Source: Alteromonas indica (GTDB taxonomy: Bacteria > Pseudomonadota > Gammaproteobacteria > Enterobacterales > Alteromonadaceae). Taken from it: 64,000 nucleotides of DNA. The stretch covers positions 62,001 to 126,000 of the forward strand of contig PYVY01000005.1 in assembly GCA_003056425.1 (NCBI GenBank), given 5' to 3'. Position 1 is the stretch's first letter, and the number at the start of each line of letters is the position of its first letter. The notes beneath the pieces are model-generated. The model searched no databases. It saw only the letters and a program-made list of their open reading frames with translations, and was not told the DNA's origin. Of the stretch, positions 1 through 8,017 are shown in pieces. The position numbers were made by a program, and so were the translations under genes.

Positions 1-793
1 CCCCGCGGCGAAAAGTGCTGATCCTTTGTTTACGATGGAGTCGGAACAGGGCCGCAGTCGGGTGATTTGCTTTTCTCCCGACCACAGCAAATCATTGCCA
101 GAGCTAACCCATCAACAGCGTTTGCAGGTAGTTAAAACCTGGATAGCGCAGACCCGCGAATTGTCGCGTACCTATCGCTGGGTACAGGTATTTGAAAACA
201 AAGGTGCCATGATGGGTTGCTCAAATCCGCATCCCCACGGGCAGGTATGGGCACAAGCGCATTTGCCTACCCAGGCCCAGAAAAAATACGATAACTTCAC
301 CCGCTATTACCAGCAACATCAGCGCGCTTTGTTACTTGATTATGTCGAGCGGGAGATGGCTGCAGGTGAACGGGTGGTGCGCAGTAACCCATTATGGGCA
401 GCCATTGTACCCTACTGGGCAGCCTGGCCGTTTGAAATTATTTTGTTACCCCGTTTTGAGGTGCAGTCACTGGCCCAACTTGATGCTACGGCGCAGGAGG
501 CTCTGGCCGACATCATCGGCCAGATTACCATCTGTTACGATAACCTGTTTGCTACATCCTTCCCGTACTCTATGGGCTGGCACAGTGCCCCGAGCGATGG
601 TCAGGTACACCCTGAATGGGGACTCCACGCGCACTTTTTTCCACCACTGCTGCGGTCTTCGTCGGTTAAAAAATTCATGGTGGGCTATGAAATGATGGCC
701 GAAGCCCAGCGCGACCTGACGCCTGAACAGGCCGCTGAACGCCTGCAAGCCCTCCCTACAATTCATTACAAGGATTCTGCAGACCATGCTTGA
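1..793 (+). CDS. galT: Galactose-1-phosphate uridylyltransferase, 5'-truncated by the window edge
   Basis: Leloir-pathway enzyme that exchanges UMP between UDP-glucose and galactose-1-phosphate in the cytoplasm. The reading frame is open from base 2, so the gene starts upstream of the window; about 263 residues remain of a family length near 350. Visible signatures are [11 protein letters not shown] and the active-site [10 protein letters not shown], whose second histidine is the uridylylated nucleophile in the E. coli enzyme. The C-terminal half continues as expected (GWHSAP, then [11 protein letters not shown]). It overlaps galK by 8 bases, which indicates one transcript and probable translational coupling. 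An internal TTG at 26 can be read as a start but lies inside the conserved domain, so it is not the true start. Confidence 0.95.
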   Translation, partial: PAAKSADPLFTMESEQGRSRVICFSPDHSKSLPELTHQQRLQVVKTWIAQTRELSRTYRWVQVFENKGAMMGCSNPHPHGQVWAQAHLPTQAQKKYDNFTRYYQQHQRALLLDYVEREMAAGERVVRSNPLWAAIVPYWAAWPFEIILLPRFEVQSLAQLDATAQEALADIIGQITICYDNLFATSFPYSMGWHSAPSDGQVHPEWGLHAHFFPPLLRSSSVKKFMVGYEMMAEAQRDLTPEQAAERLQALPTIHYKDSADHA

Positions 794-1928
794 TCAGACT
801 TCACTGCACGACACATTTACCGCCCATTTTGGCCATCAGCCAAGCCAGCTTTGCCATGCCCCCGGGCGTGTCAACTTAATTGGGGAGCATACCGACTACA
901 ACGGCGGTTTTGTTTTCCCCGCGGCGATTAATTTTGGCACCTGGATAGCAGCCTCTGCCCGTGATGACAGGCAGGTGCATGCGGTGGCGGTAGATCTTGC
1001 TGAACAGGAAAATACCTTTGCGCTGGACAATATTGAGTTTGACCATCAGCAAAGCTGGGCCAATTATGTTCGTGGCGTCATTAAAATGCTCCAACAGGAT
1101 TATCCGCAAATTAGCGGTGTAAATTTGATGATAACCGGTAATGTGCCGCAAGGCGCCGGGCTTAGTTCATCCGCCTCGTTTGAAATTGCGTTGCTGAAGA
1201 CCTTCAAACAATTGTTTGGTTTGTCCCTTGAGGGGGTGCAGGCTGCGCTACTGGGGCAAAAGGCAGAAAATGATTTTGTCGGTTGTTCCTGCGGTATCAT
1301 GGACCAGCTGGTTTCGGCACTGGGCGGTAAAGGCCAGGCCATGCTACTGGACTGCGAAGCGTTAACCTTTGAACACACTGCATTGCCCGACGATCTAGCG
1401 ATTGTGATTATTAACTCGAATGTAAAACGCGGCCTGGTAGATAGTGAATACAATACCCGTCGGCAACAGTGTGAAGCGGCAGCGGCTATATTGCAGGTGC
1501 CAAGTCTGCGTCAGGCTGATCTACCAATGTTGGCGGCTCAGCAAGCCACCATGGATGATGCGGTATTTCGGCGCGCCCGGCACATCATCACAGAAAACCA
1601 ACGTACCGTTTCAATGTTCCATGCTCTTCAGCGTGGGGATATTGAACAGGTTAGCCAGGACATGGCACAATCGCACGCCTCTATGCGCGATGACTTCGAA
1701 ATTACCGTCCCCGAAATAGATTTTCTGGTGGAAATTGTCTCCCAAGTCGTCGGTAGTAAAGGTGGTGTCCGAATGACCGGTGGAGGCTTTGGTGGTTGCG
1801 TGGTTGCGCTAGTACCAAAAAATCTGGTGGAAAAGGTGTCGGACACGGTGAATAACTTTTATCATGACAAGACCGGGCTGACACAATCTATTTACGTGTG
1901 CTCAGCAGAGCAGGGGGCTTTTGCCTGA
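786..1928 (+). CDS. galK: Galactokinase
   Basis: Phosphorylates galactose at C1 with ATP, the step before GalT. The 380-residue length matches the GHMP-kinase galactokinases. The N-terminal galactokinase signature [15 protein letters not shown] lies at residues 27-41, the ATP-binding GLSSSASFE motif follows near residue 125, and the C-terminal [13 protein letters not shown] motif is intact. The ATG overlaps the end of galT by 8 bases. With the downstream sodium/galactose symporter it forms galT-galK-transporter; no galE or galM is visible, so they would have to lie upstream of the window or elsewhere. Confidence 0.97.
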   Translation: MLDQTSLHDTFTAHFGHQPSQLCHAPGRVNLIGEHTDYNGGFVFPAAINFGTWIAASARDDRQVHAVAVDLAEQENTFALDNIEFDHQQSWANYVRGVIKMLQQDYPQISGVNLMITGNVPQGAGLSSSASFEIALLKTFKQLFGLSLEGVQAALLGQKAENDFVGCSCGIMDQLVSALGGKGQAMLLDCEALTFEHTALPDDLAIVIINSNVKRGLVDSEYNTRRQQCEAAAAILQVPSLRQADLPMLAAQQATMDDAVFRRARHIITENQRTVSMFHALQRGDIEQVSQDMAQSHASMRDDFEITVPEIDFLVEIVSQVVGSKGGVRMTGGGFGGCVVALVPKNLVEKVSDTVNNFYHDKTGLTQSIYVCSAEQGAFA

Positions 1929-1978
1929 TCGCTCGTGGTGGCGCTGAAAAAATAAAATAAAAATTTGTTGGGTACACT

Positions 1979-3541
1979 ATGAACATCGAGACGTTGGATC
2001 TTGCGGTATTCGTTATATACGTTGTCGCATTAATAGGTATTGCCGGGTGGGTTTCGCGAGAAAAACCCGGGCAAAAGAAAGACACAAACGACTACTTTCT
2101 GGCGGGCTCAAGCTTGCCCTGGTGGGCAATCGGGGCATCATTAATTGCAGCGAACATCTCAGCTGAACAAATTATCGGTATGTCGGGTTCGGGCTATCAG
2201 ATTGGTTTAGCTATCGCCTCTTACGAATGGATGGCGGCCCTGACCCTGATTATTGTCGGTAAATTCTTTTTGCCGATTTTTCTTAAGCATAAAATTTACA
2301 CCATGCCGCAGTTCTTAGAACAGCGCTATGACCACCGTGTTCGTAAGGTCATGGCAATTTTCTGGCTAGCCGTGTACATCTTCGTTAACCTTACCGCGGT
2401 ATTGTGGCTCGGGGCTTTGGCCATCAATACGATTGCCGGGGTCGACCTGGTTTGGGGGATGATATTCCTGGGCGCTTTCTCGCTGGCGTACTCCTTATAT
2501 GGGGGGCTTAAAGCAGTCGCAATGACCGACATCATTCAGGTGGTGTTACTGGTTATTGGCGGTCTTTTTCTGTCTTACACTACGCTGAATTTGATCAGTG
2601 ATGGTAATGGCGCCTGGCAGGGTTTTGTTGATTTGACTAACCGATTGCCCGAAAAATTCGACATGATATTGTCAGAAGATAGTCCGCATTATGCTGACTT
2701 ACCGGGTATTTCAGTACTGATTGGCGGTATGTGGATAATGAACCTGTCGTATTGGGGGTTCAATCAGTACATCATCCAGCGCACCTTGGCAGCAAAGAAT
2801 ATTGCTGAAGCGCAAAAAGGCATTGTGTTCGCAGCTTTCCTTAAACTGATGATGCCGCTGATTGTGGTTTTACCGGGTATTGCTGCAGTTATCTTGTCGC
2901 CTGACCTGGACAAAGCTGACCAAGCTTACCCGTCTATGATGACGTTGATGCCGGTGGGCCTTAAAGGCTTGATATTTGCGGCTCTGGTAGCGGCTATTGT
3001 GTCTTCTCTGGCCTCGATGACCAACAGTGTTTCGACAATTTTCACTATGGATATTTACCGTGACCGTAAACCTGACGAAAGCCAGCAACACTATGTAATG
3101 GTCGGACGTATTGTCAGCTTTGTTTCATTGATTATCGCCATGGTGGTAGCTAAGCCACTATTGGGTAACTTTGACCAGGCTTTTCAGTATATTCAGGAAT
3201 TCACCGGTTTCTTTACCCCTGGTATTGTTGCCTTGTTCATGCTGGGTATGTTCTGGAAGAGAACGACGGCTGATGGCGGCCTGGTAGCGGCATTAGGGTC
3301 ATTCGTATTCAGCCTTGTCTTCTGGTTGTTCCTGCCAGAAATTCCGTTTATTGACCGCGTCGGCATTGTATTTTTACTGTGTGCTGGCTTAGCCATTGCG
3401 GTATCGCTGATGCAAAGCAAAGAAGATAACCCACGCGCAATTAATGTGGGCGAAGTGGGGTTTGCCACTAAAACCAGCTTCAATTTGTCTTCCCTGGCGG
3501 TTGTTGCGATTCTGATTGCGTTCTATACCACCTGGTGGTAA
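1979..3541 (+). CDS. Sodium/galactose symporter, SSS family (vSGLT-like)
   Basis: Inner-membrane solute:sodium symporter of 520 residues with about 14 hydrophobic segments. The sequence closely resembles the structurally studied Vibrio galactose transporter vSGLT as I recall it. The block ANISAEQIIGMSGSGY carries the sugar-contacting Gln (Q64 here), IASYEWM the contacting Glu (E83), and WGFNQYIIQRTLAAK and FAAFLKLMMP correspond to the substrate and gate region. It sits 50 bases after galK and is followed by a terminator, so import is co-expressed with galactose phosphorylation and uridylyl transfer. Substrate assignment rests on both conserved residues and operon context; another hexose remains possible. 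Confidence 0.9.
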   Translation: MNIETLDLAVFVIYVVALIGIAGWVSREKPGQKKDTNDYFLAGSSLPWWAIGASLIAANISAEQIIGMSGSGYQIGLAIASYEWMAALTLIIVGKFFLPIFLKHKIYTMPQFLEQRYDHRVRKVMAIFWLAVYIFVNLTAVLWLGALAINTIAGVDLVWGMIFLGAFSLAYSLYGGLKAVAMTDIIQVVLLVIGGLFLSYTTLNLISDGNGAWQGFVDLTNRLPEKFDMILSEDSPHYADLPGISVLIGGMWIMNLSYWGFNQYIIQRTLAAKNIAEAQKGIVFAAFLKLMMPLIVVLPGIAAVILSPDLDKADQAYPSMMTLMPVGLKGLIFAALVAAIVSSLASMTNSVSTIFTMDIYRDRKPDESQQHYVMVGRIVSFVSLIIAMVVAKPLLGNFDQAFQYIQEFTGFFTPGIVALFMLGMFWKRTTADGGLVAALGSFVFSLVFWLFLPEIPFIDRVGIVFLLCAGLAIAVSLMQSKEDNPRAINVGEVGFATKTSFNLSSLAVVAILIAFYTTWW

Positions 3542-3585
3542 ATCCACCGCGTCAAAGGTAACCGCATACTGGTTACTCAGCTAAT

Positions 3586-3615
3586 AAAAAGCGTCGCCTC
3601 TGCGGCGCTTTTTTG
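3586..3615 (+). terminator. Rho-independent terminator of the galactose operon
   Basis: An 8-bp GC-rich stem (AGCGTCGC with GCGGCGCT, one G-U pair) has a CTCT loop and is followed by TTTTTT. It lies 45 bases after the symporter stop codon. Confidence 0.85.
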
Positions 3616-3805
3616 TCTCTGCCACTCAGGTCCATAGAAAAGCGCTCTACAATACTGGAGCTTGCTATAACGGCGCTAATGCGAAGGCTCCTCCAGCGCC
3701 CAGGTAACCTGCTTATTTCGCAGGCAAACACTGTGACCTATCAGTATTTACAAAAAATTAATACTGCTTTTAATTAACCTTTAAAGTGGTTATTCTTCGG
3801 TGAAT

Positions 3806-3824
3806 AATAATTCTTATCATTCTC
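3806..3824 (+). promoter_or_regulatory. Fur-box-like operator upstream of the siderophore receptor
   Basis: The 19 bases match the classical Fur consensus GATAATGATAATCATTATC at 14 positions, counted by eye. The site lies 28 bases before the GTG start of a catecholate-type siderophore receptor, where iron-dependent repression is expected. No Fur gene is in the window; binding is inferred. Confidence 0.6.
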
Positions 3825-3851
3825 ATGTAAATATTAGAGAGATACTTCACT

Positions 3852-5963
3852 GTGAGCAAAAAACCTTTATTTAACGCGGTAAGTCTGGCCCTACTGGCCA
3901 CCCATACTATTTGTGCGCAGGCGACTGACAATGTCGCCGAGGCTGATTTGGAACACATCACGGTGCGGGGCGCCTTCTTCGGACAACACGTTGCAGATGC
4001 CGTGAAAACCCCCACGTTGTTAATTAATGTGCCACAGTCGGTATCCATTATCAGTGCGCAGCAAATCAGTGAGCAGGCACTGTTTAGCGTGGCCGATGTA
4101 ATGCAATATACGCCGGGCGTAAGTATCGGCCTGGGCGAAGACCACCGAGACCAGGTCACCATCCGCGGTCAAAACACCACCGCCGACTTCTTTGTGGATG
4201 GGCTACGCGATGACGTGCAGTATTTCCGGCCATTGTATAATCTGCAACGGGTGGAAGTGTTACGGGGGGCAAACGCGTTATTATTTGGTCGTGGAGGCGG
4301 CGGTGGCGTGATTAACCGGGTTACTAAAGTGGCCGATACCGATGCCAGCTTCACGGCGTTTAACGCAGGTATCGATACCTTTGGGGCCGGGTCAGTAAGT
4401 GTGGATACCAACCAGGTGATAGACAAAGACCAGGCTTTTAGATTTAACGGTGTTTTTGATGCTATCGACAACCATCGCGACTTTAAGGATGGGGAGCGGT
4501 TTGCGCTAAACCCTACTTACAGCTGGCAAGTGAACGACGATACCTTGATGCGGCTATCCTATGAATATGTTGACGATGATAGAGTGGTCGATCGGGGGAT
4601 TCCCTCTTCTGATGGCGCGCCCTTGGATAACATGCAGGAAACTTTTTTCGGCAAGCCTGGTTTTAACAATACAACCTTACAGGCGCACATTGCAAAGGTG
4701 CGGGTAGCGCACCGGCTAAGTAACGATTGGTCTGCTAACGCTACGTTGCAGTACGCTGATTACGACAAACTTTACCAAAATCTCTATCCGGTCAACTTCG
4801 ACGCGGCCGCCGGTACAGTGACATTAGATGGGTATAAAGACACCACCACGCGCCAAAACACTTTACTGCAGATTAATCTGGTAGGGCAGATTGAGGGATT
4901 TGGCCTGCCTCATACGCTATTAGCTGGGGTGGAATACGGCGACCAGGATACCCATAACGACCGTCGTGATGCGTTCTTTGCGCAGACCGAAGATGACCAG
5001 ATTACGTTTGCTTTTAGTAACCCGCTGATAGTGCCTGATATGTCATTGACTGAGCCGGTCCGCGACCGAGCTTCCAACGTTAATTTTGCTTCGGTATTTT
5101 TGCAGGATGAGATATCGCTGAGTGAGCACTGGATACTGGTTGCCGGGTTACGGTACGACAACTTTGATATTGATGTTGCCGACCAGATAGAAGTTGAAAA
5201 TGGCGCAGAGGACGGCAATAACGGCCAGCTAACCAGTACCGATACAAAGGTATCGCCAAGAGTTGGGCTAATTTATAAGCCCCTGGAATCGGTATCTATG
5301 TACGCAAGTTACAGCAAATCTTTTCTGCCACGCTCAGGTGACCAGTTTTTAACGCTTTCCCTAACATCACAGGCACTGGATGCCGAAGAATTTGAAAACC
5401 GTGAGCTGGGTATAAAGTGGAACCTGTCAGAAACGCTCACCGTTAACGCGGCATTATTTGAGGTAGAGCGGGAAAACGGCACCACACAAGATCCTAATAA
5501 TCCGGAGCGTACGCTACTAACCGGTACCAAAACCTCGGGCGTAGAGCTGCAACTGGTAGGCCAGTTAACCCCGGCGTGGAATATCAACGCCGGCTATAGC
5601 AACCTTGACGGTCATGAGTTAGGCCGGGTAAGCGAAGGACTGTTAGCCAATCGCTCTTTGGCGCAACTACCTGAACATATGTTTTCTGTATGGAATCAGT
5701 ATACTTTTAACGCCCAATGGCGGCTGGGGGTGGGGGTAATGTACCAGTCTGAACAGTTCGCTACATTAAATAACGCCGTTGAGCTACCGGATTTCTGGCG
5801 GGTGGATACGGCGCTATATTATCACCACAGCGATAAGCTCAAGTTTCAGCTAAACATTGATAATATCTTTGATGAAGACTATTACCCCTCTGCCCACAAT
5901 GCCAACAACATTGCCACAGGGGAGCCGTTAAATGCGCGCCTGAGCGTACAATATCAGTATTGA
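3852..5963 (+). CDS. TonB-dependent siderophore receptor (catecholate, Fiu-like)
   Basis: Outer-membrane gated channel of 703 residues for ferric siderophores. It begins at GTG behind a GAGAGA ribosome site. An N-terminal export signal is followed by the plug domain: a TonB-interacting HITVRG segment, then VPQSVSIIS, QYTPGVSIG and DGLRDDVQYFRPLYNLQRVE. The plug ends in the glycine-rich FGRGGGGGVINRVTK stretch. The rest is a beta-barrel closing in an aromatic-rich C-terminus. The plug wording is typical of the Fiu/CirA catecholate group, but ligand specificity cannot be read directly. It stands alone between terminator-like elements, with a Fur-box-like site upstream, and no siderophore biosynthesis is nearby, so uptake of foreign siderophores is likely. 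Confidence 0.9.
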   Translation: MSKKPLFNAVSLALLATHTICAQATDNVAEADLEHITVRGAFFGQHVADAVKTPTLLINVPQSVSIISAQQISEQALFSVADVMQYTPGVSIGLGEDHRDQVTIRGQNTTADFFVDGLRDDVQYFRPLYNLQRVEVLRGANALLFGRGGGGGVINRVTKVADTDASFTAFNAGIDTFGAGSVSVDTNQVIDKDQAFRFNGVFDAIDNHRDFKDGERFALNPTYSWQVNDDTLMRLSYEYVDDDRVVDRGIPSSDGAPLDNMQETFFGKPGFNNTTLQAHIAKVRVAHRLSNDWSANATLQYADYDKLYQNLYPVNFDAAAGTVTLDGYKDTTTRQNTLLQINLVGQIEGFGLPHTLLAGVEYGDQDTHNDRRDAFFAQTEDDQITFAFSNPLIVPDMSLTEPVRDRASNVNFASVFLQDEISLSEHWILVAGLRYDNFDIDVADQIEVENGAEDGNNGQLTSTDTKVSPRVGLIYKPLESVSMYASYSKSFLPRSGDQFLTLSLTSQALDAEEFENRELGIKWNLSETLTVNAALFEVERENGTTQDPNNPERTLLTGTKTSGVELQLVGQLTPAWNINAGYSNLDGHELGRVSEGLLANRSLAQLPEHMFSVWNQYTFNAQWRLGVGVMYQSEQFATLNNAVELPDFWRVDTALYYHHSDKLKFQLNIDNIFDEDYYPSAHNANNIATGEPLNARLSVQYQY

Positions 5964-5973
5964 TAGAGCCCTG

Positions 5974-6010
5974 CGACAGCCTGCTGTCAGCTACGGCAAG
6001 CAGGCTGTCG
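5974..6010. repeat. Perfect 12-bp inverted repeat after the siderophore receptor
   Basis: CGACAGCCTGCT pairs perfectly with AGCAGGCTGTCG across a 13-base loop, starting 11 bases after the receptor stop codon. There is no T-tract on either strand, so it is not a canonical intrinsic terminator; mRNA 3'-end stabilisation or a T-less terminator is possible. Confidence 0.55.
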
Positions 6011-6253
6011 GGAAAGAGCGCTGACAAATTCTGATCTTATGCCCAGCGGTATTTAATCAACGTTTTTATTAAGCTTGAAAATCAGTAAGCTGACAATCTG
6101 CGTGAGAATTTTCACCTATCGGGATGTTTTTTTCGTTATAATGAGGCGTTTCAAATAATCTGAACTGCAACTGATGCCCTTAATCAGAGGGTGCGCCGGT
6201 ACTGGTTATACACCTGACCGATGCAGTATAAAAGACCATAACAGGAGATATCG

Positions 6254-6820
6254 ATGGCAAGTAGAGGCGTGAACAAGGTAATCCTGGTAGGAAACCTTGG
6301 AACTGATCCTGAAGTTAGATACATGCCTAACGGTAATGCGGTAGCAAACCTTAGCCTGGCCACCAGTGAAAGCTGGAAAGATCAGCAGGGACAGGTGCAG
6401 GAGCGCACTGAATGGCATCGGTTAACTATGTACCGTCGGCTGGCAGAAGTAGCCGGAGAATACCTGAAGAAAGGCTCGCAAATTTATGTAGAAGGTAAAC
6501 TTCAAACACGTAAATGGCAGGACCAGCAGGGGCAGGACCGTTATACCACAGAGATTATTGTGGACCAGATGCAAATGCTCGGTGGCAAATCTGAAGGTGG
6601 TAACACCGGCGGTGGCGGTTATCAACAGCGTCCGCAAGGCAACCAGGGTAATCAAGGCGGCTATCAGCAGCAGCCTCAGCAAAACCAGGGTTACAACAAT
6701 CAGGGCGGTGGCCAAAGCCGTCCGCAAAATGGCCCGGCGCAAGGTAATCAAGGCGGTGGTCAGCCTAAGCCTCCTATGGCAGAGCCTGATTTTGACTTTG
6801 ATGACGATATACCGTTCTAA
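6254..6820 (+). CDS. ssb: Single-stranded DNA-binding protein
   Basis: Binds and protects single-stranded DNA in replication, recombination and repair. The 188-residue protein has the N-terminal OB-fold ([19 protein letters not shown], then [12 protein letters not shown] and [13 protein letters not shown]) over about 110 residues. A low-complexity Gln/Gly/Asn/Pro linker follows. The acidic tip DFDDDIPF recruits partner proteins. An AGGAG sits 6 bases before the ATG. A perfect TATAAT lies at 6137-6142, but no convincing -35 precedes it. No uvrA is adjacent, unlike the E. coli arrangement, and I saw no LexA box. A strong terminator follows. Confidence 0.97.
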   Translation: MASRGVNKVILVGNLGTDPEVRYMPNGNAVANLSLATSESWKDQQGQVQERTEWHRLTMYRRLAEVAGEYLKKGSQIYVEGKLQTRKWQDQQGQDRYTTEIIVDQMQMLGGKSEGGNTGGGGYQQRPQGNQGNQGGYQQQPQQNQGYNNQGGGQSRPQNGPAQGNQGGGQPKPPMAEPDFDFDDDIPF

Positions 6821-6880
6821 ACCTTATAAGCATGGCTTTTAGCCGGTGAAGATATGCTTTACGGCTAACAGACGATATAA

Positions 6881-6907
6881 AAAAGCCCCGTATACACGGG
6901 GCTTTTT
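6881..6907. terminator. Bidirectional intrinsic terminator between ssb and the DUF2798 gene
   Basis: AAAAGCCCCG, loop TATACA, then CGGGGCTTTTT. A-tract and T-tract flank the stem, so it can stop ssb on the plus strand and the convergent minus-strand gene. Confidence 0.9.
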
Positions 6908-6973
6908 GTTAGGAAGTATTAAAAGAGTGCCGGGCAATGAACCTGCATGGGCTCACTTCATTCTGCGTGCTGG

Positions 6974-7447
6974 CTAACTGGCCATAAACCGCTGTAAACG
7001 CGGTTTGGCCCAGAGCGCCATTGTAATGCTTAAACATAAGCCCACAGGGAGTGCAGAAATAAAGCCGGTAAACCACGCCTGTCCGTACTCGGAAATATTA
7101 GCCAGTCCGGTGGTACGCCAGGCAGTGCTGGCGGCGAGTAAAGACTCCATAATCAATGCCATCAACGCACCGCTAACTATATTTTGTCGGGTGGGGGTAT
7201 GACGATGCATGACTTTAGCCAATAACCGGCTAAGGGCGGCCATAGTAAACACCCCCAAAGGCACCATAACACCTATTGCTAAACCAAATGACGCCAGCCA
7301 GTGGCGGCCAAATGCATCGGTGTAACCTACGGTTACGTATGTCATTAATCCGGTCAATGCGCCAGCCATAAGCGATATTAATGTACTTACGACCCCTATT
7401 TTATAAATTAACGGGGTACGCGTAGAAGGGTGCATGATGGTTTGCAT
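6974..7447 (-). CDS. DUF2798-type four-helix membrane protein
   Basis: Small inner-membrane protein with four hydrophobic helices, arranged as two similar halves; each has a helix pair with a polar turn (AFGRHWLASFGLAIGVMVPLG and YGQAWFTGFISALPVGLCLS are the repeated second-helix cores). This fits the DUF2798 family, which has no established function. The frame is open upstream to 7507, but that overlaps the regulator's operator and the best minus promoter (7485-7513), so an internal start at 7447 (MQTIMHPST) or 7435 is more likely. No strong ribosome site decides between them. It is divergent from marR and is probably the regulator's target. Confidence 0.7.
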   Translation of the reverse strand: MQTIMHPSTRTPLIYKIGVVSTLISLMAGALTGLMTYVTVGYTDAFGRHWLASFGLAIGVMVPLGVFTMAALSRLLAKVMHRHTPTRQNIVSGALMALIMESLLAASTAWRTTGLANISEYGQAWFTGFISALPVGLCLSITMALWAKPRLQRFMAS

Positions 7448-7484
7448 TAAGCTATCATTGCTCACTATTAGGTTGATAAAGTCA

Positions 7485-7516
7485 ACTATAAAGTTTTTAG
7501 TAGACAATGTCTACTA
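7485..7516. promoter_or_regulatory. MarR operator overlapping the divergent promoter
   Basis: TAGTAGACA-A-TGTCTACTA at 7498-7516 is a perfect 9+1+9 palindrome, the length and symmetry MarR dimers use. Read on the minus strand, TAGACA (7513-7508), a 17-base spacer and TATAGT (7490-7485) form a good promoter for the DUF2798 gene whose -35 lies inside the palindrome. The palindrome ends 13 bases before the marR ATG, so one bound dimer could repress both directions. Confidence 0.7.
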
Positions 7517-7529
7517 TTAAGGAAGGAAA

Positions 7530-7958
7530 ATGAACAATAAGCCGGTGAATACGCTATTTGAACTTGTACATGCACTGCGCAAACACATGTATAGCGTGTT
7601 AGACAACGTCAATAGCACGCTATCGCCGTTACACATGCAGGTAGTCAAAGTCATTGGTGAAGGGGGATCGGACACCACCGCCCAGGCAATTAGTTTTCGG
7701 CTGCACAAAGATAAGGCGCAGGTAACCCGGTTGTTGAATGCGCTACTCAAAGAGTCGCTTATTGTTAAGCAAGACAATCCGCAAGATAAGCGCAGCCATT
7801 TATTACAGTTAACCGCTGAAGGGGCTCGGATTTACGCCCAAATTATGGCGTTGGATGAACAGATTTATACTCGTTTGCGGGAGGATTTTACTGAGCAGGA
7901 GCTAACCTTGTTTGCTGAACTTACCGCCCGCATGACTGCCAGCCTGAACCGGACATAA
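7530..7958 (+). CDS. MarR-family transcriptional regulator
   Basis: A 142-residue winged-helix regulator. The recognition region is TTAQAISFRLHKDKAQVTRLLNALLKESLIVKQ, followed by the wing DNPQDKRSHLLQLTAEG with the DxR signature of the family. Helices at both ends form the dimer interface. AAGGAAGG lies directly upstream of the ATG. It is divergent from the DUF2798 membrane protein and shares a perfect palindrome with it, so autoregulation and control of that gene are the natural reading. The inducer is unknown; no conserved oxidant-sensing cysteine near the N-terminus is obvious. Confidence 0.9.
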   Translation: MNNKPVNTLFELVHALRKHMYSVLDNVNSTLSPLHMQVVKVIGEGGSDTTAQAISFRLHKDKAQVTRLLNALLKESLIVKQDNPQDKRSHLLQLTAEGARIYAQIMALDEQIYTRLREDFTEQELTLFAELTARMTASLNRT

Positions 7959-7960
7959 AA

Positions 7961-7991
7961 AATGCCCGGTGGCTATAACCACCGGGCATTT
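7961..7991. terminator. Bidirectional terminator between marR and betT
   Basis: AATGCCCGGTGG and CCACCGGGCATT form a 12-bp perfect stem around CTATAA, 2 bases after the marR stop and 26 bases before the end of the convergent transporter gene. Confidence 0.8.
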
Positions 7992-8017
7992 ACTTTAGCG
8001 CTTTCGTTAAATCGGTT

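Noticed and set aside
6060..6253. A LexA (SOS) box before ssb
   Set aside because: No CTGT-N8-ACAG arrangement could be found in the upstream region, although ssb is SOS-linked in some bacteria.
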